A stretch of DNA of 37,304 bases from Sulfurospirillum sp964466465 (GTDB lineage: Bacteria > Campylobacterota > Campylobacteria > Campylobacterales > Sulfurospirillaceae). The stretch lies in NCBI GenBank assembly GCA_964466465.1, contig CAYXNJ010000024.1, positions 1 to 37,304 of the forward strand, written 5' to 3'. Position numbers and translations under genes: made by a program. The notes below the pieces were generated by a model, which had not been told where the DNA came from, made no database searches, and saw only the letters and a program-made list of their open reading frames with translations. Below, in pieces: positions 7,890 to 16,062 of the stretch (positions are counted from its first letter, which is position 1; each line of letters begins with the position of its first letter).

Positions 7890-9769
7890 TTGAAGGTGTA
7901 CTCCATTTGAAGCCAGAAGGTGCGACCTGATTGGGGTAGAAGTGTGTAGAGTTCTTTATCAGATTTGTTGAACACATCGTGGACTAAGAAATTAACATCT
8001 AAATTTGGCGCGATGCGGTGTGCAAGAAGATTGACATTCACAAGGGCATAATCAGGATGGTATGTACTTGCTCCCGTGTACAAAGGGTATTTCCCAATAT
8101 ATTGCGTTTCTAAGCCTAGTCGCAATTTATCATTAAAGAGTGGCGTAGAAAGATTGAACTTGGCAATATCTGAAGGAGACATCCCAAGGCGTCTTCCATT
8201 TGATTCTTCAGCATTCTGCCGTGCGTAACTCACACGCAAACGTGTACTATCTTCCCAGTGTTTTTCAAGTTCTATCTCAGCGCCTCGTACGATAATATCG
8301 TTAGTTGACCAATATGCTATACGATCACTGATGAGATAACGGTAAAATGAGCCAATAAGCTTAGTTTGCCATCCAAGCTGTTGTTCAAGAACCAGTTCAA
8401 CTGTTTTGGCATGTTCTGGTTTTGTAAAGAATCCCTCGCTAGGGGTGGCTTGACGGTTGGTTGCACCTGCTGAAAGTTTTAAAGTCGTCTCTTCTCTTGG
8501 TTTATAGATAAGTGCAGCTCGTGGACTCGCATACGAAATACCATTGTTGCTGTTTTCATAACGCAGACCATAGTTGAGGCTAAGAGAGGGGGCAATTACA
8601 AAATCATCATACGCATAAAGACTGTAGGTCTTACGCGGTGTATATTCACCATAAGAATCAATCGTTTCATAAGTAAAGACATCAAAATAGGAGCCTTTTG
8701 AAAGCCAACTGTAATCATGTCGATACCCTGTGCCAAGTGAAATTGTATGGGCATCAAACCATGTTCCAATCAGCTTGACATCACCACCATACCATCGGGC
8801 AATCTCTTTTCCCTCATAATAGTAAGCTAAAGGATTTGCATAATCAGAACTGTAAATATAATGCCCATACCAAAGCGATGTGGAGAGTTTGAGATGCGAG
8901 GCAATGTCGGTGTGGTACTTAAGAAGGGTAAAAGCATTTTCATCGCCATATTCCAAAGAAGTCAAAGGGTCATAAGCAGGTTGGAAAATATCTCGCTTGG
9001 CATAAGCCCCTACAAAAGAGAAGTTTTCAGTGTCGTATTTGGCGAAAAATCGTCTGTTTTTTTCATCATTATCGCCATCATGTACAATGTTGTTTTTTGC
9101 ACCAAAAGAGGAGGCGGAGAGAAGTACATTGGCACCATTGTCTAGTTTGTCTCCTACCGTAACACGTTGTTGACGCATATGTTGGTTGTCAAAACCTAGT
9201 GCAGCTTGTATCCCACCGATGTCACTGCCTTTTTTGGTGATGATGTTTATAGCTCCTAAGAGTGCGCCATCACCATACCCAGCAGAACCTCCTCCCGGAA
9301 TATACTCCACACGCTCGATGAGCGCAACATCTAAAATACCATCGTTGCCAAGAAAAGCCTGCCCATAGAGACTATCATCTGCTCTGTAACCATCAATAAG
9401 CACAATAATACGCCCTGCGTATTCATTGCTTGGAAACCCTCTGCCTCCTAAAAACGCGTAGGTATAGCCTTGTGATACAAATAGTCCTTTCATACTGGCT
9501 AGAATGTCTGCAAGGGTTCGATACCCATACTCCTTAATATCTTTGCTGGTCACGATAGAAACAGCAGAAGAGGCATTGCTGATTTGATTGGCGATATGGC
9601 TTGCAGGGATAAATTTTGTTTCAACGAGGTCTTCAAGAGGAATCATCGTTGCATCAAGGGCATAGTCTGTACTAGCAAATGAAACGCTTGAAAAAAGATA
9701 CAAAGCCGCAACGTATGAGGGCTTTTTAACAAATAAGCGTTGAGAAAAATGTAACATTTGCTTGAACAC
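7886..9769 (-). CDS. TonB-dependent outer membrane receptor, copy A
   Basis: First gene of the five-gene operon; 627 residues. Signal segment about 19-33, a TonB-box-region stretch DATMIPLEDLVETK (39-52) nearly identical to copy B, plug domain about 62-180 (GYRTLADILASMKG, RIIVLIDGYRADDSLYGQAF, IERVEYIPGGGSAGYGDG), and a beta barrel ending WLQMEYTFK. The barrel differs more from copy B than the plug does, suggesting different ligands with a shared TonB/signalling interface. The start is GTG at 9769 (AGGAA at 9774-9778) or ATG at 9757; the sequence does not settle it. The ligand is unknown. Confidence 0.87.
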   Translation of the reverse strand: MFKQMLHFSQRLFVKKPSYVAALYLFSSVSFASTDYALDATMIPLEDLVETKFIPASHIANQISNASSAVSIVTSKDIKEYGYRTLADILASMKGLFVSQGYTYAFLGGRGFPSNEYAGRIIVLIDGYRADDSLYGQAFLGNDGILDVALIERVEYIPGGGSAGYGDGALLGAINIITKKGSDIGGIQAALGFDNQHMRQQRVTVGDKLDNGANVLLSASSFGAKNNIVHDGDNDEKNRRFFAKYDTENFSFVGAYAKRDIFQPAYDPLTSLEYGDENAFTLLKYHTDIASHLKLSTSLWYGHYIYSSDYANPLAYYYEGKEIARWYGGDVKLIGTWFDAHTISLGTGYRHDYSWLSKGSYFDVFTYETIDSYGEYTPRKTYSLYAYDDFVIAPSLSLNYGLRYENSNNGISYASPRAALIYKPREETTLKLSAGATNRQATPSEGFFTKPEHAKTVELVLEQQLGWQTKLIGSFYRYLISDRIAYWSTNDIIVRGAEIELEKHWEDSTRLRVSYARQNAEESNGRRLGMSPSDIAKFNLSTPLFNDKLRLGLETQYIGKYPLYTGASTYHPDYALVNVNLLAHRIAPNLDVNFLVHDVFNKSDKELYTLLPQSGRTFWLQMEYTFK

Positions 9770-9798
9770 CTTGTTCCTACTTTTAGACGATATAGTTG

Positions 9799-9819
9799 GA
9801 TTATACCATTGGTATAGTC
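9799..9819 (-). promoter_or_regulatory. Palindromic operator over the -10 of the receptor/YfiR/cyclase operon
   Basis: A 21-bp near-palindrome centred on 9809 has nine of ten pairs complementary; its core is TATACCA-T-TGGTATA (9802-9816), perfect over seven pairs. On the minus strand TATAAT at 9805-9800 lies inside it, about 30 bases before the receptor start, and is the best -10 in the 116-base gap. I see no good -35. A dimeric regulator bound here would cover the promoter. It does not look like a Fur box. Confidence 0.55.
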
Positions 9820-9885
9820 ACGATTCAGTCATATAAAAGATCTTATTGGGTGACTTATTGAAATTGACACACTTACATGTGCATT

Positions 9886-10800
9886 TTAACCGTTCAGATG
9901 TGAAAGATTTTCACTCGGTAGATTTTGCTCCATAATTTCTATCTCTTGTTTCGCTGTACGGACAATATCGGAGTCCGTTTTTAGGTGTTTCTTTTTAATT
10001 TTCTCAGGATAATCCACATTTTTTAAAATATGTTTTATGGTATTGAGACGTGCTTTTTTCTTATCATCCGAGAGAATGATTGTCCAAGGGCAACGAGGAT
10101 TATTCGATGCTAAAAGCATTGAATATTTTGCAACGGTGTATTGGTCCCAAAGTTCTTGTGATTTTGCATCGACAGGTGAGAGTTTAAACTGTTTTAGTGG
10201 GTCTGTTTTGCGCTCACGAAATCGTTTTGCTTGTTCTTCTTTGCTCACAGAGAAATAAAATTTAAAGAGAATAATGCCTGCGTTTACAAGCATAGTTTCA
10301 AATTTTGGCACTTCGCGTAAAAACTCTTTATGCTCTTCTTGGCTGCAAAAACCCATCACAGGCTCAACACCTGCTCGGTTATACCATGATCTGTCAAAAA
10401 GTACGATTTCTCCAGCTGAGGGAAGGTGTCCAGTATAGCGCTGAAAATACCACTGTGAACGTTCAGTATCAGATGGTTTTGGAAGGGCTACAATGCGTGC
10501 ACCTCTTGGGTTGAGGTGTTCAGTCATACGCTTTATGGTTCCACCTTTGCCTGCAGCATCTCGACCTTCGATGATAATAAGGACTTTCAATCCTTTGTCT
10601 TTGACGTGATTTTGAAATTTAAGAAGTTCTATTTGAAGTTTTTTGAGCTCTTTTTCATATTTGAGTTCACTTTTTTTGACCCAAATTTGAACTTTTTCTT
10701 CTTTATCTTTTGGACTCTCTTTTGCCATAACAAGCTCTTCATTTTGTAGTACTAATTTCTCTTTTTTCTTTTTACCCACAGCGTACTCCTGCTTTGACAT
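9886..10800 (-). CDS. ppk2: Polyphosphate kinase 2 (PPK2 family)
   Basis: Cytoplasmic enzyme that transfers phosphate between polyphosphate and nucleotides. At 304 residues with a single domain it resembles class I PPK2. Walker A EGRDAAGKG (78-86) and the Walker B/lid region EIVLFDRSWYNRAGVE (131-146) are intact, as are LNPRGARIVALPKPSDTE and ERSQWYFQRY. The first ~50 residues are lysine/glutamate-rich and probably flexible. It has its own intergenic regions on both sides, opposite dsbD, with no operon partner. Whether it favours GDP or ADP cannot be read from the sequence. Confidence 0.93.
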   Translation of the reverse strand: MSKQEYAVGKKKKEKLVLQNEELVMAKESPKDKEEKVQIWVKKSELKYEKELKKLQIELLKFQNHVKDKGLKVLIIIEGRDAAGKGGTIKRMTEHLNPRGARIVALPKPSDTERSQWYFQRYTGHLPSAGEIVLFDRSWYNRAGVEPVMGFCSQEEHKEFLREVPKFETMLVNAGIILFKFYFSVSKEEQAKRFRERKTDPLKQFKLSPVDAKSQELWDQYTVAKYSMLLASNNPRCPWTIILSDDKKKARLNTIKHILKNVDYPEKIKKKHLKTDSDIVRTAKQEIEIMEQNLPSENLSHLNG

Positions 10801-10857
10801 CTTTCATTCAATCATACTCTAAAAATCGTTGTAATTTAAAAAACATTTAGACTTCTT

Positions 10858-10866
10858 TGCTACAAT
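10858..10866 (+). promoter_or_regulatory. Extended -10 promoter for dsbD
   Basis: TG-C-TACAAT at 10858-10866 is an extended -10 motif 29 bases before the dsbD start. No clear -35 is present, which is usual for Campylobacterota sigma70 promoters. The ribosome binding site AAAGGTGA follows at 10884-10891. Confidence 0.5.
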
Positions 10867-10894
10867 AAAAAATTATTTTACCAAAGGTGATTTT

Positions 10895-12646
10895 GTGCAA
10901 CATATTTTTCGCTATTCTGCCTTATTTTTCCTACTTGTGGTTTCACTGTTTGGCGTTGAAAAACCAAAACTTTTGACATCTGAAGAGGCTTTTAAAGTCA
11001 CAGCAATACATAATGTGCAAGGTGTGATTATCAGCGTTGTATTGGGTGAAGGTATCTACTTGTATGATGACAAAATTACTTTGGAACTTGTAAAACCAAA
11101 AGCGATTGATATTTCAGCAATGATTGAAAAACCAAAGCCTGAATATTTTCACGATACCATGACACAACGTAAATCTTTTGAGCTTTTTGTACCACAGAGT
11201 CTTTTAGAAAATGAAGTCAAAAAGGGGAGTTTTACCCTGAAATTCTCGTATCAAGGGTGTTCAGAACTGGGTATTTGCTATCAACCTGAAAGTAAAGAGT
11301 TTACCTATAAGTTAAAAGGTGGAAGCGTACAAAATGGAGCACCTTTATCGGAACAAGATGGTATTGCTGCGCGTTTGATGAACGAAAATATAGCGTTAGT
11401 ACTTCTTAGTTTTTTTGGATTTGGACTTTTGCTTTCTCTAACACCGTGTGTTTTTCCGATGATTCCTATTCTATCCTCTATTATTGTCTCACAACCATCG
11501 GTTTCTATGAACGCAAAAAAAGGATTTTGGCTCTCATTAGTCTATGTTTTAGCAATGTCTCTTGCTTATACTATCGCAGGTATTTTTGCAGCACTCTTTG
11601 GGGCAAATCTCCAAGCCTCTATGCAGGACCCTTGGGTTATCGGTATTTTTAGTACGATTTTTGTCTTACTCTCACTGTCTATGTTTGGTTTTTATGAGAT
11701 AAAAATGCCTTCATTCATTCAAAATAGAGTAAACAAAAAAACAGGTGAAGCCCAAACTCAGGGCGTTTTAGGCATTGCCGTTATGGGCTTTTTATCAGCG
11801 CTTATTGTTGGTCCTTGTGTTGCAGCTCCTCTTGCAGGTGCTTTGATTTATATTGGACAAAGTGGTGATGTCATTTTGGGTGGGGCAGCACTCTTTGTGA
11901 TGAGCCTTGGTATGGGCGCTCCACTTTTATTTATAGGCACAACAGCGGGTCGTTATATGCCTCGCCCAGGTCTTTGGATGCAAAACATCACTGCATTTTT
12001 TGGTGTGATGCTTCTTGGTGTTGCTATTTGGATGCTCTCACGCGTTATTCCAGGCTCTATCAGCATGGTTCTTTGGGCTGTTCTAATCATCAGTAGTGCT
12101 ATTTATTTTGGTGCATTAGAATCATGTCATGAGTACGCTAAAGGGTGGCATAAAATCGTTAAAAGCTTTTTGTTTATGGCTCTAGTGTACGGTGTAGCAC
12201 TTTTTGTTGGTTTTTTAAGTGGCGCGAGCAATCCACTGACTCCTTTTGAAAAATTTACAGCTAAAGAAAATGTTGTTGCAACTGCTCCATCATCATCCGC
12301 GTTTAATAAAATCAAAAATATGGATGAGCTCACTCTTGCATTGAAAAATGCACAAAAGCCAGTTATGTTAGATTTTTATGCAGACTGGTGTGTTAATTGT
12401 GTTGAGTTTGAGCAGTTTACGTTTAGTGACGCTCGTGTCAAAGCAAAGCTTGAAAAGCTAACACTTTTAAAAGCAGATGTCACAAAAAATAGCGAAGAAG
12501 ATAAAACACTTCAAAAAGCATTTAATATTTATGGTCCTCCTGCCATTTTGTTTTTTAAAGAGGGAAAAGAAATCGTAGAACTGAGATTAGTTGGTTTTAA
12601 AAATGCGGATGAATTTTTAGCACATCTTGAGAAATTAGGGATTTAA
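10895..12646 (+). CDS. dsbD: Thiol:disulfide interchange protein DsbD
   Basis: Inner-membrane protein that carries electrons from cytoplasmic thioredoxin to periplasmic thiol proteins, including cytochrome c maturation. All three modules are present in 583 residues: signal peptide (1-20); periplasmic alpha domain with Cys122/Cys128 (GCSELGIC); a membrane domain of about eight helices with Cys185 (LTPCVFPMIP) and Cys308 (GPCVAAPLAG); and a C-terminal thioredoxin domain with active site WCVNC (498-502). The start is GTG at 10895, just after AAAGGTGA. A small unknown gene follows without any gap. No other thiol-redox gene is adjacent. Confidence 0.95.
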   Translation: MQHIFRYSALFFLLVVSLFGVEKPKLLTSEEAFKVTAIHNVQGVIISVVLGEGIYLYDDKITLELVKPKAIDISAMIEKPKPEYFHDTMTQRKSFELFVPQSLLENEVKKGSFTLKFSYQGCSELGICYQPESKEFTYKLKGGSVQNGAPLSEQDGIAARLMNENIALVLLSFFGFGLLLSLTPCVFPMIPILSSIIVSQPSVSMNAKKGFWLSLVYVLAMSLAYTIAGIFAALFGANLQASMQDPWVIGIFSTIFVLLSLSMFGFYEIKMPSFIQNRVNKKTGEAQTQGVLGIAVMGFLSALIVGPCVAAPLAGALIYIGQSGDVILGGAALFVMSLGMGAPLLFIGTTAGRYMPRPGLWMQNITAFFGVMLLGVAIWMLSRVIPGSISMVLWAVLIISSAIYFGALESCHEYAKGWHKIVKSFLFMALVYGVALFVGFLSGASNPLTPFEKFTAKENVVATAPSSSAFNKIKNMDELTLALKNAQKPVMLDFYADWCVNCVEFEQFTFSDARVKAKLEKLTLLKADVTKNSEEDKTLQKAFNIYGPPAILFFKEGKEIVELRLVGFKNADEFLAHLEKLGI

Positions 12647-12937
12647 ATGAAAGTTGTATTGATTGTTGAAGTAGAAGGTTTAAAAGATCAAGCTATTTTT
12701 GAGAAACACCTCAAAAAAGAGGGGATTACGCCTATAGAAGGGGAGGTGTTTGCCTATGAAGGTGAGACGACAACGCATATGTTTAGTACTCGAACATTCA
12801 TTTTAGAAGTGGTCACAAAAGGGCTTAAAAAATCAGGTTTTGAGTCATGCAAAATCATCTTCCAAGTAGGGGAAAATCCTATGGAAGCGTATCGTTTTAA
12901 TTTTGAAAGTGATAGCTTTGAACAAGTAGCAGTTTAA
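12647..12937 (+). CDS. Small conserved-looking protein of unknown function
   Basis: A 96-residue soluble protein with no signal peptide or membrane segment; I do not recognise the family. Its ATG directly follows the dsbD stop codon (TAAATG), so it is surely co-transcribed and coupled. Alternating hydrophobic and charged residues (MKVVLIVEVEG, FILEVVTKGLKKSGF, CKIIFQVGENP) suggest a small alpha/beta fold. There is one cysteine and no CxxC, so a direct thiol-disulfide role is not evident. The coding style matches its neighbours. Confidence 0.75.
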   Translation: MKVVLIVEVEGLKDQAIFEKHLKKEGITPIEGEVFAYEGETTTHMFSTRTFILEVVTKGLKKSGFESCKIIFQVGENPMEAYRFNFESDSFEQVAV

Positions 12938-12942
12938 GAAAG

Positions 12943-12970
12943 AAGAGGGTAAGAAGAACTCCTCTTACCC
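12943..12970 (-). terminator. Terminator of the nadE-kdsB operon
   Basis: GGGTAAGA (12947-12954) pairs with TCTTACCC (12963-12970). Read on the minus strand the hairpin is followed by a pyrimidine-rich tail (TCTTCTTTCTT). On the plus strand it is followed mainly by A, so it chiefly serves the minus-strand operon ending at kdsB. Confidence 0.7.
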
Positions 12971-12982
12971 TGTATAAAAAAA

Positions 12983-13687
12983 CTATTTAAAAAACGTAAG
13001 TGCTCGCTCTAAATCTTCTTTGGTATCAATACCAAAACTCTGGCTTTCTACCTCGACCATCGCAATGCTATAACCATGGTAAATGGCGCGTAATTGCTCT
13101 AATTTTTCAATATGCTCAATTGGTGCATAAGGAAGTGCACAGAATGTCTCAAGCGATTTTTTACGAAAAGCATAGATGCCTAAATGCCCAAAGTATCCCT
13201 CAAATCCACCTTCGCGGTCATACGGAATTGCACTTCTTGAAAAATAGATAGCGTTGCCATGAGCGTTTAAAATAACTTTCACAAGATTGGGATCTGTTAC
13301 ATGTGAAAGATCAATCTTCTTACAAGCACTCGTAATCATCGCATCGGTTTTTTTGGCTCGTTCAATCACGCTTTTTACGACAGCTTCTTCAATGAAGGGT
13401 TCATCTGCTTGAACATTGACAATGATTTCATCTTCTGTGAGAGAAAGCTTTGATGCTGCTTCATTGATACGGTCTGTTCCACTTTGATGATTTTGAGAAG
13501 TAAGAATGGCTTTAAATCCATAATCATGTGCAAGGGCTACCACTTCTTCTGTATCAGCTGCAATGGCAACATCATCAAGATTTTGTACACGTTTTGCTGT
13601 TGCAATGACCATAGGAAGACCATGAATGTTTGCTAAAATTTTATTAGGAAAACGTGTCGAAGCAAGACGTGCAGGGATAATAATCAT
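12983..13687 (-). CDS. kdsB: CMP-KDO synthetase (3-deoxy-manno-octulosonate cytidylyltransferase)
   Basis: Activates KDO with CTP for lipopolysaccharide inner-core synthesis. The 234-residue protein has the nucleotidyltransferase start IPARLASTRFPNKIL, then SGTDRINEA, NVQADEPFI, FSRSAIPYDR, GHLGIYAFRK and the terminal FGIDTKEDLERA. Its ATG overlaps the thrC stop codon (ATGA), so translation is coupled. It is the last gene of the minus-strand operon and ends just before the terminator. With lpxK, it makes LPS synthesis one theme of this operon. Confidence 0.96.
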   Translation of the reverse strand: MIIIPARLASTRFPNKILANIHGLPMVIATAKRVQNLDDVAIAADTEEVVALAHDYGFKAILTSQNHQSGTDRINEAASKLSLTEDEIIVNVQADEPFIEEAVVKSVIERAKKTDAMITSACKKIDLSHVTDPNLVKVILNAHGNAIYFSRSAIPYDREGGFEGYFGHLGIYAFRKKSLETFCALPYAPIEHIEKLEQLRAIYHGYSIAMVEVESQSFGIDTKEDLERALTFFK

Positions 13688-15168
13688 TGTGCAGCCTTAT
13701 TTAGAAAATCAAAAATTTCCGCTTCAATTTTATCTTTATCAACCACTTTATCATGAATGACAGCTTCGTTAAACAGATCGCTAATACATGTTGGAATACT
13801 CACATGAAGCGCTTTGCTGATGCCCTCAAGCGCCTCTTTATCGCTGTATTTGATACTATCTTGCTTAATGGCGTTGAGCATGGTTGGAGCGAACTTCGTC
13901 CATTCTGCAGTAGAGCAAAGCACGCATGGAAGTGGCTTTACTTTTAGTATTTGGTAGGCTTTAAGACATGTTGCCGTATGAGGGTCCATTACATAGCCCT
14001 TTTGTGCATAATGTCTGATTTGCTCTTTACCAAAAGCATCATCACAGTAAATGGCTTCAAAGTCCTCTTGTAAGCTTGCTAGTTCACTGCTTGTCAGTGT
14101 ATAGATTTTTTGCTCTTTGAGTGCTTCCATAAGCTCTTTGGTACGAGTTGAACCAAATTTATCAAATAAAACACGCTCAACATTGGATGAGATCAAAATA
14201 TCCATCGCTGGAGATGTTGTTTGTAGTAGGCTTCGGTTACGAAGATCATAAACACCTGTTGTAATCAAGTCTGTCAAAATGTTGTTGATGTTTGAAGCAA
14301 TGAGAATTTTTTCAATTGGAAGACCCATTTTTTTTGCATAATACGCACCCAAAGCATTACCAAAGTTACCACTTGGAATGATGGTGTAAAATGGCTTTCC
14401 AAGCTCGACTTTTCCTTGTTTGAGCATCGCAACATACGCATAAATATGGTAGATAATTTGAAAAATAATACGTCCAAAATTGACGGAATTGGCAGCGCTT
14501 AGTTTGATATGTTTATTACTGAGTGCTTCTTTAAAGCTTGGTGAAGCAAGGAGTGTTTTGAGTGCATTTTGTGCATCATCAAAATTACCATGAATACCAA
14601 TGATTTTCAGATTTGGACTCTTTTGCGTCGTCATTTGAAGTCGTTGAACATCACTTGTACCACCATCAGGATACAGACAAACAACTTTGATGTTTGGTTT
14701 GTTTGCGAATGTATCAAGTGTCGCTGGACCTGTGTCACCACTGGTTGCTGCTAAAATGAGGTATTGCTCATCTAATTTTTGAGCAAGATGAGAAAGGATA
14801 TAGCCAAAAGGTTGTAATGCCATATCTTTAAATGCACGTGTTGGACCATGATAGAGCTCATTTACAAAGAGGTCATCTTCAATTTGAGAAAGAGGGGTAG
14901 GCTCTTTTGCATCATCAAAAGCATCGTAAAGTGCGACTGCTTTTTGCATGACTTCTTCTTCAATATCAATGTTGAAAAGTTTTAAGATATCAAGCGTGAT
15001 CTCTTTATAGCTCTTTTTAGAAGCACTCTCTAAAAAGGCCGTATCTATTTTGGGTAAATTTTCTGGTACATAAAGCCCGCCAAAACTTGCGCTTGGATTT
15101 AAAATAGCAAATGAAAAGGGAACTTTGTTAGGTTTTTGTCCATCATTTCCTCTGGTCTCTATAAACAT
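13684..15168 (-). CDS. thrC: Threonine synthase
   Basis: PLP enzyme converting O-phosphohomoserine to threonine. The 494-residue protein has the N-terminal MFIETRGNDG, ASFGGLYVPE, the PLP lysine at about 114 in GPTRAFKDMALQ, AATSGDTGPAT and IPSGNFGNALGAYYAKKMGLP. This is the longer threonine synthase subgroup also found in Proteobacteria such as E. coli. It starts nine bases after argB and overlaps kdsB by four bases. In C. jejuni, thrC also sits between lpxK and kdsB as I remember it. Confidence 0.96.
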   Translation of the reverse strand: MFIETRGNDGQKPNKVPFSFAILNPSASFGGLYVPENLPKIDTAFLESASKKSYKEITLDILKLFNIDIEEEVMQKAVALYDAFDDAKEPTPLSQIEDDLFVNELYHGPTRAFKDMALQPFGYILSHLAQKLDEQYLILAATSGDTGPATLDTFANKPNIKVVCLYPDGGTSDVQRLQMTTQKSPNLKIIGIHGNFDDAQNALKTLLASPSFKEALSNKHIKLSAANSVNFGRIIFQIIYHIYAYVAMLKQGKVELGKPFYTIIPSGNFGNALGAYYAKKMGLPIEKILIASNINNILTDLITTGVYDLRNRSLLQTTSPAMDILISSNVERVLFDKFGSTRTKELMEALKEQKIYTLTSSELASLQEDFEAIYCDDAFGKEQIRHYAQKGYVMDPHTATCLKAYQILKVKPLPCVLCSTAEWTKFAPTMLNAIKQDSIKYSDKEALEGISKALHVSIPTCISDLFNEAVIHDKVVDKDKIEAEIFDFLNKAAQ

Positions 15169-15177
15169 TAATCGTCC

Positions 15178-16029
15178 TTATTCTTTAATAATGGTGCCAA
15201 TACCATCTTTGGTAAAGAGCTCTAATAAAATGGAATGTTCAACTCTACCATCGATGATGTGTGCGCGTTCAACGCCACCACGAAGGGTTTCTAAACATGC
15301 GTCTAGTTTTGGAATCATACCACCGCTAATCGTTCCATCTTTTTTAAGCGCTTTGATTTTTGCTTTATCAAGACTTGAGATAAGATTACCTTCTTTATCA
15401 AGAACGCCGGGTGTGTCTGTTAGAAAAATAATTTTTTTTGCTTTGAGTGCAACAGCGATTTTACTTGCCGCTAAATCAGCGTTGATGTTATATCCTGGAT
15501 GATCAACATCATCTCCTGCTGCGATAGGTGCAATCACGGGAATAAATTTTTCTTTAATAAGATTTTTGAGCACTTTTTTATCGATTTTGGTGATATCACC
15601 CACTAAACCATATTTTCCATCATCCATAGGTTTTGCACGCATAAAGTTTGCATCTTTGCCCGTAATACCAATCGCTTTTGCACCATGATGGTTTAACAGA
15701 GTGGTAATCTCTTTGTTGATGCTTCCGCTAAGCACCATCTCGACCACTTCCATGACTTGGTCATCGGTTACGCGAAGTCCATCAATAAAGTTGCTTTTAA
15801 CTTCAAGTTTATCGAGTAATGAATTTATTTTTTTTCCGCCACCATGAACGATGACAGGTTTAATACCTACAAGATACAGAAGAACAATGTCTTTTGCAAA
15901 TTGCTCTTTAAGTTCTGGGTTGATTTGTGCGGCTCCACCGTATTTGATAACAATGGTTTTTTTGCTAAAGTGTTTAATGTACGGCAGTGCGTCCATCAAG
16001 ATTTGTGCTTGTTGTATTTTATGTTGCAC
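15178..16029 (-). CDS. argB: Acetylglutamate kinase
   Basis: Phosphorylates N-acetylglutamate, the second step of arginine synthesis. The 283-residue amino acid kinase fold shows IVIKYGGAAQ, VIVHGGGKKINSLL, DGLRVTDDQVMEVVEMVL and TDTPGVLDKEGNLI. The start is GTG at 16029, six bases after AAGGA on the minus strand, which favours it over the internal ATG at codon 12. The N-terminal helix ahead of the kinase core is typical of arginine-inhibited hexameric enzymes, so feedback control is likely. It lies between lpxK and thrC, with no other arginine gene nearby. Confidence 0.95.
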   Translation of the reverse strand: MQHKIQQAQILMDALPYIKHFSKKTIVIKYGGAAQINPELKEQFAKDIVLLYLVGIKPVIVHGGGKKINSLLDKLEVKSNFIDGLRVTDDQVMEVVEMVLSGSINKEITTLLNHHGAKAIGITGKDANFMRAKPMDDGKYGLVGDITKIDKKVLKNLIKEKFIPVIAPIAAGDDVDHPGYNINADLAASKIAVALKAKKIIFLTDTPGVLDKEGNLISSLDKAKIKALKKDGTISGGMIPKLDACLETLRGGVERAHIIDGRVEHSILLELFTKDGIGTIIKE

Positions 16030-16062
16030 AGCAAATCCTTGTGTAAAGGTTAAAGCCTTATT

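Noticed and set aside
9799..9819. Fur box upstream of TonB-dependent receptors
   Set aside because: The palindrome core TATACCA/TGGTATA does not resemble the GATAAT-type repeats of Fur sites.
10516..10749. Phenylalanine-rich 77-codon plus-strand frame in ppk2
   Set aside because: It is the reverse of the lysine-rich N-terminus of ppk2, not an independent membrane protein.
12947..12970. Terminator for dsbD and the small unknown gene on the plus strand
   Set aside because: The hairpin is followed by an A-rich, not T-rich, sequence on the plus strand, so it mainly suits the minus-strand operon.
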